Of a stretch of DNA of 64,000 bases, positions 56,104 through 64,000 are shown in pieces. This stretch comes from Castanea sativa (lineage: Eukaryota > Streptophyta > Magnoliopsida > Fagales > Fagaceae). How positions within the stretch are numbered: position 1 is the first letter of the stretch; every line of letters starts with the position of its first letter. Where the stretch lies: positions 5,052,001 through 5,116,000 of the forward strand of contig NC_134017.1 of NCBI RefSeq assembly GCF_040712315.1, written 5' to 3'. The notes beneath the pieces are model-generated. The model was not told the origin of the DNA. It made no database searches and saw only the letters and a program-made list of their open reading frames with translations. A program made the position numbers and the translations under genes.

Positions 56104-56392
56104 CTATTACAAGTCATGATTTTGATTCTTCAAGACGGTCAAAAATAGACGCCAACTCAAGACGTTCAAAAGTCTTCAAATTAAATTGACATAAATAGTC
56201 AAAGTTTTCAAAATTAACTCACAAACCGACGTGTTTAACCATAAAGTTTTCTTCAATACGAATATGGCATCATAAAGAGAGTAGCATAAAATCATATTAA
56301 CTATTAAAAAAAAAATGGTACCTCTCAATTAACATCACTTCGGCTCTATTTGTTTGGGATAATTAAATGATAAAAAAAAATTTTAATTTTGG
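56104..56392. promoter_or_regulatory. 5' flank of the receptor-like kinase
   Basis: Region upstream of the start codon. Part of it (56,200-56,360) is shared with the duplicated flank near 44,740-45,700, so the duplication carried regulatory sequence. No clear TATA box was picked out. Confidence 0.4.
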
Positions 56393-56722
56393 TAAAATAT
56401 TATTTTGACTCCTAAACTTTACTAGAAAGTTGTTTTTCATCCTTAAACTTTACCAAAAAACTGTTTTTCATCCCTAAACTTTAAGAAGTTCATTTTTCGT
56501 TCTTAAACTATTGAAAATGTTTTATTTATGTCCTTAAATTTTTCTAAAATTTTGTTTTTTTATCCCTAAACTATTGAAAGAGTTCTTTTTTTATCTTTAT
56601 TTTTGTCTCTATACTATTCAAGAAACTCTTTACAAAGTTTAGAAATGAAAAAAAAAAAATTTAATGTAGGAATGAAAAACAAACTTTTACTAAAATTTAG
56701 AGACCAAAATAGTATTTATTCT
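56393..56722. mobile_element. Inverted-repeat (MITE-like) element
   Basis: The left end TATTATTTTGACTCCTAAACTTTACTAGAAAGTTG and the reverse complement of the right end (TACTATTTTGGTCTCTAAATTTTAGTAAAAGTTTG) match over ~40 bases. The interior repeats TTTTTCATCCCTAAACTTT-type units every ~35 bp. Flanking duplications could not be fixed because of AT richness. Non-coding. Confidence 0.6.
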
Positions 56723-56823
56723 TAAATTTTTCACTATAAATATTTGGTAAATGATGGAAAAATAAGATAGAAATTATATTATTATTATTATTATGAAGTT
56801 ATTGTAGTTTTTTTTTTTTTTTT

Positions 56824-57480
56824 TGAGAAACAACACTGTAATTTTTTTCAAACAGAAGCTGAATCTGCTTGAATTATAGAAAAAAGATGTAGAGGAACGT
56901 CCTTCATCCACACCGAATACTCGCTAACATGTCTTGCATGTCTAGCAATATTGTGGGCTATAGTATTCTTTTGTCTCAGTACATGACTAAATTCAATATA
57001 TGTAAAATCCTTAGCAAGCTCCTTTGCTTCATGAATCGGAGGTACAAAAAACATATGATCAAACTGTAATCTTCGTTTTATTTTTTTTAGCCTTGCTTCA
57101 TCCGTCCATGTCTCGGCAATGAACCCGGATTAAATCTCCAAGCTCCTTCTCTGTCACTAGGTTCTCAAGCTCACGAAAGTTTCACACTATGAGACTCCTA
57201 GCTTTTGACGGGGCTGCACAGCCTCCACCATTAATTCGATGAACCTTTGTTGTCCGACACTTGCAATCATTTTCAAGGAAAGTCGTGGTGGGCGCCATGC
57301 AGGTGCTTGCTTTTCTCTTATTTTCCGGAGTCAAGAGTGTCTGCGGCTCCATTAGGTTTACTTTGGCGCATAATTCTCTTCCAAGACCTAATGTTTGTTG
57401 GATGCACATTAATCTCAGCCGTTGGTATGTTTTGCTCATCACATAAGTTAGAGATGACGTGATTAGTTTGATGAGAGGCG
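56824..57480 (-). pseudogene. Internally deleted LINE: endonuclease start joined to RNase H end
   Basis: On the minus strand, a basic linker and PSKARSLIV (57,215-57,182) precede an endonuclease-start-like stretch with EKELGDLIRVHC (~57,150) and LKKIKRRLQFDHMFF (~57,090-57,045). This runs directly into an RNase H C-terminus (57,040-56,848: IHEAKELAKDFTYIEF, VLRQKNTIAHNIARHA). Several kilobases of endonuclease and reverse transcriptase are missing. A T-run on the plus strand at 56,806-56,823 is the A-tail. Dead copy. Confidence 0.65.
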
Positions 57481-58079
57481 GCTAGGGTTGAAAACCGATG
57501 CCATGATATTCTTCTCCAAGATTAATGGATTGGTGTTAATTGCAATCAAGTTGGCTTCGTTCGTGCTATTGAAAATCATAGTTTCCTATTGAAAATCATA
57601 AATAAAACAAACTTTATTCTCTCCATTTTCTGCCCGAATAAATTATAGAAAATAATAGTTTCCTATTCCTTTTTCATCCCCTCCCTATACACTTCAACCA
57701 AACACATCATTCCAGTTCCGAAAAACTGGTCTAAAACATTGAACTACAATTTCTCTGTGCCTTTGACAACCTAGAAAATGCCAATTTCCTTAAATTTGAC
57801 TGCGTCGTTCTACGTCGTTTCACAAATCACAAGTATGACCCAAAAAGAAAAAGTTGCTACCTGCCGAATTGGTGGATTGTCACCAATACGTCCTGCATCT
57901 ATTGCACAATAAAAATAAGGCCTCAGCTATCAATTGACTAGCATCATGGGCCCTACTCTACTAGGCTACTTGCAATACGCCACATAATTTTATTTAAGAG
58001 TTTTCTTTAAAATATAATTACTAGGCTATAGGTTTTCTTTTAATTATTACTGCAACCCACTACCCACTAAGCCCACATC
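57481..58079. other. Spacer, nothing recognised
   Basis: No gene seen. A short duplication of GTTTCCTATTGAAAATCATA occurs at ~57,570-57,600. Confidence 0.45.
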
Positions 58080-60287
58080 TTATAATACAAACTACAGGGT
58101 AGAGGAAGAGATAGTCAGGGTTTTATCTAAAAGGCTAAGAGGTGTTTTCCTTGAAGTTAGAGCACATACAATTGAAGAGACAATTAGATTGTTCAAGGTA
58201 AGATTTCTCACAATTAGAAACAAAAAAAATAAATAAATTTTATAAGGTTATTTAGAAATTTGATTTTGATCCGAAAATTTATTTTCTAATGTTTAGAATT
58301 GCCGCTGGGTATCCACATTAGATGTTAGATTGTTCATTAGGATATATATATATATATATATATAATTCTAGATTGAGTCATGGGATTTCACGAATCAATA
58401 TTTTGGTTTAAGTCTTCTGTCGGATTGTACATATAATATATATATATAGAAGAAGTCAAAGATTTCGGCAAAACATTGCCTCTGGACCTTTCCTTGAGTT
58501 TATGCTAGAAGTCAAGGAATGCGGCTATATATGATAGATATATAAGTCAAAGAATGCGGCTATGTTTTCATGCCTCTGGGACCCTTTCTTTGTGATTATG
58601 CTATGCTCTAAGGTTATATATTAGTGTTGAAATAGGATTTTACGTTCTTTGGGTTTTATATATCTACATAAATCAAATCCTAGGGTTACTACAATATATT
58701 GGTTACTGCCTCAAAGGTTTGATAAATTCAAGGAAACATTTCGGGCAGAGATTCCTTACATTGGTGTTATTAATAAGTTCAACAAAGTATAATCATAGTG
58801 AGTTAGTTGTATAGTTCTATAAGCTTTATGGTTGTAGAGAATATTGAGTATATTTTCATGATTGATTATAGGTCCTATTTAAGAGTGTCTTGAGGCTCTT
58901 TGGAGATTATTTTGGCTGGACTTTCAGAGTGATTCGAGTGCGGTAAGTAATTATGCATAATATGCACAAGTTTTGTTCTTTAGGTTCTTAGAAGTTAAAG
59001 ATTTTCAAAGTTATATTTTTAAGCTTACATTTTTTAAATGTTTATCAAAAAGCATTTTTACACTATTGAAAGAGAAATTTTAATTGGCTTTTAAATAATG
59101 TTTTAAAAGAAATTTCGAATTTTAAATAACGTTTTGAATGTCCAAATCCCATTTAAAAGATGATTTTTAACTAAACTATTTTTTGAAAATAATTGAGTTT
59201 CAAAGCAAGTTTTCTAAAAAGATTTTTGTTCTTTAAATTGTTTCAAACCAAGTGATTTCGAAGTCATATTCTTGTTTTTCAAACGGTATTTAAGACGTTC
59301 CTTTTAGCAAACTGGATTTTCAAACTTACTCAAGAATTGTAAAAATATTTATATAAACTCTTCAGTTCCTATTCGTTCCCTAAGAGAGTCAAGCATCTTT
59401 TGATTTATGTTTCAATTTGATATTGTGATATTCAATATGTCTTTATTGTTGGAACAATTGTTAATATTGAGAAATTTATTATATGTTGTATAAACTTTAT
59501 TGTTTATGATATGTGACTCAAAATGAGTGTTTTTAGAATTGATCAGATATATGTGTAAATCCGCTCACAGGATTGCATGTGAGAATATGTGTTGATCCTT
59601 CACCAGTAGGGGTTAGATGTTGGTATCCGCTCACAGGATTGTATGTGAGAATATGTGATGTGTATATGTAACACTTGTGCTAAGATCAATTATTTGTATG
59701 TGTTTCCAAAAGACTTTAAGATTTGATTATATGTGTATTAAGTGATTCTTTACATGTTTTGAAAACTATATTGGATATTTTGAGTGAAATTGTGAAATCA
59801 AACTCGTGTTTTGCTTGACTCTATTCCGTTGTGTATTACGTATAATTACTTACTAGATGTGTGGCTCACCCCATCAATCATTATTTTCAAATTAAAGTGT
59901 AGTTGGGAATATAGAACCCTTGGATCGCTTTGTAAGGTGCAAGGTAGAGCGTGGAAGTTGTAGGCGACTTCGGTATTACTTTAAAACTCATAGAATAATA
60001 ATTAAATTAGTTTAGTTAATTCACGTATTATATAGTGAAGATAGTTTCCAATTTGTGGAGTTTTGAAAAGATTATTAGTTATCTTTATATTTCCGCTTTA
60101 GACTTCACGGTATTTTGGAGATTATTATAAATTGTGGATTTTAATTATTGTAAGAGATTTATCAGTAGCATTGTTTATTTGGAGATTTATGGAACTATGT
60201 TTAAATAAATTATTTTTATTGAGCTAGGTGAGGTTAGCAAGTTAGTCATGCATCTAAATTCATGTTTCATGGATTTGGGTCTTGAGA
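58080..60287 (+). repeat. Putative 5' LTR / leader of Ty3/gypsy element 2
   Basis: Ends near GGGTCTTGAGA just before the primer site at 60,292. The 5' edge is not defined; 58,080 is a rough estimate. It contains a TA microsatellite (58,341-58,364), a 30-base direct repeat (TCCGCTCACAGGATTG.ATGTGAGAATATGTG at 59,561 and 59,627) and a CGGTAAGT splice-donor-like site (58,943). It differs in sequence from the LTR of gypsy element 1. Confidence 0.5.
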
Positions 60288-60291
60288 GTAT

Positions 60292-60308
60292 TGGTATTAG
60301 AGCTAGGT
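60292..60308 (+). promoter_or_regulatory. Primer-binding site of gypsy element 2
   Basis: TGGTATTAGAGCTAGGT resembles the tRNA-Met complement and is followed by TATGATTCTGTAGAC as in gypsy element 1. Confidence 0.8.
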
Positions 60309-60539
60309 TATGATTCTGTAGACAATTAGGACTTACGATATTTTTATAAGATGTGGAGGAATAGGCTTGAATTATTATTCATAGGCAAAAGGTAGTTTTG
60401 GGAGTTTGATAATTGTTAGAAGCTATATGCTTATATGCTTAGAATATTATAATAGTAAAGGGTTTAGTATATCTTGTATATCATGACTTTGCTTGTAATT
60501 TATTTGACTCTAAGGTGTTGTTTATTTGGTTATAGGAAA

Positions 60540-63161
60540 ATGCCACCCCGCAATTCTACCCCTTCTGGTCTTGAACCAAAATCTGAGAGCCTTGAGGGTG
60601 TTTTAAGTGCTATTAAAAGTCTTGCTGAAGTGGTGGAGAAGCATGTTAGTACTAGTGGAACAATTAAGCCCAAAGATACTGAGATTGAAGGATGTACCAT
60701 TGAGCAATTCAGGAAATTGGGTCCTCCTTCATTTTTGGGCAACCCTGATCCTACAGAAGCAGATGCCTGGATAATGCAAATGGAGGAAATTTTTGATGTG
60801 ATTGGTTGTACTGAAGTGCAAAAAGTCTCCTTTGCTTCCTTTATGCTGAAAGGGGAAGCAGAGCATTGGTGGAGATCTACCAAAAAGACCTTGCCACTTG
60901 AGAAGGATGAGATACTAACTTGGAGTATTTTCCTTGAGGCCTTTTATGAAAAGTATTTTCCAGAAAGTGTACGGGATGAGAAAGAAGTGGAGTTTATGGA
61001 GCTCATTCAAGGGAATAAAACGGTGTTACAGTGTGAGGCTAAATTTACTGAGTTGTCTCGATTTGCCCCTCACATTGTGGCTGATGATGTTAGGAAGGCT
61101 TAGAAATTTCGCAGGGGACTACGACCAAGTATCGGAACTAGGATGGCGGCCTTACGATTGAAGTCTTATTCGAGGTTGTGGAGACTGCAAAGGTTGTTGA
61201 GAAGGAGTGTGAAGACTATCGAGAGGATTAGGAGTCGGAATAACAAAAGGCCTAAGGCGAAGGGTTTCATAGAGGGAATGAACACAATAAGCCATTTAAG
61301 AAGAAGACTACGGCAGAACCGAGAGACTAAAATGGTGCAACGAGGTAGTAGAGGTTTGTCGAAGTGTGGTAAAAAGCATAAGGGTGTTTGCTATCGTGAA
61401 AGTGGGGCTTGTTTTAAGTGTGGTCAAATGAGTCATTGTATCAAAGATTGCCCGGCCATGAAGAGTGAGTTGGTGGCTAAGCCCGCCGATGTGAAGCAAA
61501 GGACAAAAGTCCAAGGACGTGTGTTTGCTATTGCGAGCAAGATGCTAAGGCATCCAAGCTAGTAGTAACAGGTACCATTCCCATATTTTCTCATACTGCA
61601 CGAGTTCTGATTGATCCTGGTTCTACTCATTCCTTTGTATCTTGTGCTTATATGAAATATGCTGATTGTGTGCCTGAATTGTTGGACTTTGAACTTTCTG
61701 TTTCTACTCCTTTGGGTGAAACTATGGTTGCTGAGTTTATATGTAAGTCTTGTGTGATTAAGATTGGAGAAAATGAGTTGTTGGCTGATTTGATTCTCTT
61801 AGAAATTCAAGAATTTGATGTAATCTTAGGCATGGATTGGTTAGCAGCTTATCATGCTAATGTTGACTGTTACAAGAAGGAAGTGGTGTTTTGTATTCCG
61901 AGTCGACCTGAATTTGTATTTCATGGGTCTAGAGAGAGCCTCGTGTCTAATGTTATTTACGCCATCCATGCTAATAAGTTACTTAGAAAAGGTTGTAAAG
62001 GTTATCTTGCATATGTGGTGGATAACTAGAAGGTGGGGATTAAGATTGATGACATTCTTATTGTGATGGACTTTGTTGATGTATTTCTTGAGGATCTCCT
62101 TGGGTTACCGTTTGATAGAGGATAGAATTTGCCATTGATTTAGTGCCAGAAACTGCACCTATTTCTATAGCACCATAACGTATGGCACCTGCAGAGTTGA
62201 AGGAGCTTAAATTGCAATTGCAAGAGCTGTTAGAAAAGAAATTTATTCGACCTAGTGTATCTCCTTGGGTGCTCTTGTTCTTTTTGAAAGAAAAAAGATG
62301 GGTATATGAGATTATGCATTGACTATAGGCGGTTGAATAAGGTCACTGTGAGGAACAAATATCCTTTACCTAGGATTGATGATTTGTTTGATCAATTGCA
62401 AGGTGCTAAAGTCTTTTCGAAGATTGACCTTAGATCAGGTTATCATCAACTCCAGGTTAAGCAAGAAGATATACCTAACTGTCTTTTGTACCCGTTATAG
62501 ACACTATGAGTTTTTGATGATGCCATTTGGATTGACTAATGCCCCTCTGCTGCCTTCATGGATTTAATGAACCGTGTGTTCAAGCCTTATTTGGATTAGT
62601 TTGTTATTTTTTTTATTGATGATATTTTAGTATATTCTAAAACTCAGGAGGAGCATGTAGAACATTTGAGGATGGTGTTGCAAATCTTGAGGGAGCAAAA
62701 ATTATATGCCAAGTTTAAGAAGTGTGAATTTTGGTTAGATGAAGTAATGTTTTTGGGGCATGTAATATCTAAGGATGGCATTTTTATGGATCCTAAAAAG
62801 GTGGAAGCTGTGGTAAATTGGCCTAGACCGACAAATGTATCTGAAGTTCGTAGTTTCTTTGGTTTTGCAGGTTACTATAGGAGGTTTGTTAAGGGTTTTT
62901 CACGTATAGCAGGTCCCTTGACTAGGTTGACCCAAAAGAATGCTAAGTTCTGGTGGAAAGATGAATGTGAAAAGAGTTTTCAAGAATTGAAAGACCGGTT
63001 GGTGTCTGCTCCAGTTTTGACATTGCCAACGGGTTCAAGAGGATTTGTAATTTACAATGATGCTTCACAGAAAGGTCTTGGTTGTGTGCTTATGCAGCAT
63101 GGAAAGGTGATAGCATATGCTTCTAGGTAGCTAAAAAGGTATGAACAAAATTACCTTACTC
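60540..63161 (+). pseudogene. Ty3/gypsy gag-pol remnant (element 2), truncated in RNase H
   Basis: The start ATG 60,540 lies 5 bp after a TTATAG acceptor-like site. Gag capsid 60,690-61,160 (FLGNPDPTEADAW, AEHWWRSTKKTL, FTELSRFAPH) with a stop at 61,101. CCHC knuckle CFKCGQMSHCIKDC at ~61,410. Protease 61,605-61,860 (IDPGSTHSFVSC, DVILGMDWLAAY). Reverse transcriptase 62,170-62,670 ([20 protein letters not shown], then [11 protein letters not shown]). RNase H start 62,990-63,150 ([20 protein letters not shown]). Stops at 62,028 and ~62,598, plus frameshifts. The element ends abruptly at ~63,161 where kinase-gene sequence begins; integrase and 3' LTR are absent. Slightly better preserved than element 1. 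Confidence 0.88.
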
Positions 63162-64000
63162 ATGATCCCATATTGCTGGGTCTACCAGAGCCATAATGTT
63201 GTCATCTTTTCACAATTTCCATGCCTAAAAAAACAAGTGTGAAAGATAAAAATTGACATTGTTCAATCTTTTTGAAAGTAGACCATGTCAAAAATGAATA
63301 AATAAATTAAATAGATAAAGTAGCTTTTGATTAGAGTTTGACTAAATTTTCAGATATTGTGAATGTTAATAGTTAGATTTACCAATCCAGTGAGGCCCGA
63401 ATATTGCTCCTCATCGCAAATGCTAGTGTTTCTTCTCCCACAAACAATCTCTAGTAATAACACACCAAAGCTAAAGACATCTGATTTCTCTGAAAACAGC
63501 CCTCGCATTGCATATTCAGGAGACATATAACCACTGCATACAAACATTGAAACACATCCATATTATTTGAGAATAAGTGGTGCCATATTACCTAAATTTA
63601 ATTTCAACAAAGCTCTTACTATGTCCCGGCGACCCTTTTAGTTTTTACTTGATCTTCATTGCCTCCAAATATTCTAGCCATACCAAAATCCGATATTTTT
63701 GGATTAAGCTCTTGATCTAACAAAATGTTAGATGCCTTTAGATCTCTATGAATAATCTTTAGTCTAGAGTCCCTATGAAGGTAGAGCAACCCTCGACAAA
63801 TTCCTTCAATAATGTTGAAACATTTTCTCCAATTAAGGAGTTTTTGGTGGACTGGATCTAATCAATAGTAAGCCAAATAAATAAAGTATGAATATAAATT
63901 TGTATAGAGAAAAAAAATATACGATTGAGAAAACAATTTGGGGCAAAGTTAGCACAAAAGTATGCTTCAAGTGACTAAATTAGCACAATGAAACTTATTA
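63162..64000 (-). pseudogene. Partial copy of the receptor-like kinase (exons 7-5), continues past the window
   Basis: Collinear with 53,055-53,893, including introns: part of exon 7 (63,162-63,225), exon 6 at 63,383-63,533 and exon 5 at 63,620-63,857 (HRDLK-type catalytic loop and DFGMAR region), then intron 4 to the window edge. Exon 6 is 151 bp and reads [20 protein letters not shown] without the extra base seen in the main gene. The 3' end of the gene is lost at the gypsy junction, so at best this is a 3'-truncated paralogue. What lies beyond 64,000 is unknown. Confidence 0.88.

Overview
This window looks like nuclear DNA from a flowering plant, most likely a woody eudicot. The signs are AT-rich non-coding DNA, a plant NLR resistance-type gene, a plant-specific G-type lectin S-receptor-like kinase with the usual seven-exon structure, and plant LTR retrotransposon families with initiator-Met-type primer sites, plus CACTA and PIF/Harbinger-like DNA elements. 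The general feel is of a large, repeat-rich tree genome; assigning it to Fagales would be a guess. There is one 100-base assembly gap (42,738-42,837).

Only two host genes are near full length. The first is a single-exon NLR on the + strand at 11,787-15,470, with an N-terminal hydrophobic segment, NB-ARC and LRRs but degenerate kinase-2 and MHD positions. The second is a G-type lectin S-receptor-like kinase on the - strand (52,808-56,103), seven exons, complete except for a 1-bp frameshift in exon 6. Two partial copies of that kinase flank it: a decayed exon 1 (43,073-43,785) and an exon 5-7 fragment running off the window end (63,162-64,000). The NLR upstream region is also duplicated at 9,471-10,056.

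Layout: 0.9-2.7 kb, a ~215-bp tandem repeat split by a solo LTR. 3.3-4.2 kb, a copia LTR fragment. 4.7-7.4 kb, a decayed transposon-type gene with introns. 7.5-9.4 kb, an AT-rich tandem duplication carrying a 5'-truncated LINE. 9.5-15.5 kb, the NLR neighbourhood with a MITE and a solo LTR. 16.7-26.9 kb, a nest in which a LINE RNase H remnant was hit by a CACTA element, a solo LTR and, at its edge, a pol-less copia element. 26.9-31 kb, further deleted copia elements. 31.6-38.4 kb, a Ty3/gypsy element with a ~3.6-kb LTR, broken into a copia fragment. 38.4-42.7 kb, mostly unassigned. 43-46 kb, kinase duplicate and solo LTR. 46.8-48.8 kb, two abutting PIF/Harbinger-like elements. 49-52.7 kb, AT-rich with a solo LTR. 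52.8-56.1 kb, the kinase. 56.4-57.4 kb, an inverted-repeat element and a deleted LINE. 58-63.2 kb, a second gypsy element, truncated and fused to the kinase duplicate.

The clearest structural results come from insertion boundaries. Exact target-site duplications bracket a CACTA element (TCG), a copia element (GAGGG), four solo LTRs (AAAAG, AGCTT, ACATC, GTTTC) and four PIF-like elements (TTA/TAA), and a near-exact one brackets a LINE. Several insertions can be checked against a paralogous empty site inside this same window. The least ordinary item is the CACTA element, packed with paired CTATAGCCGCGTTT motifs and carrying a piece of gypsy LTR similar to the one at 31.6-33.3 kb.
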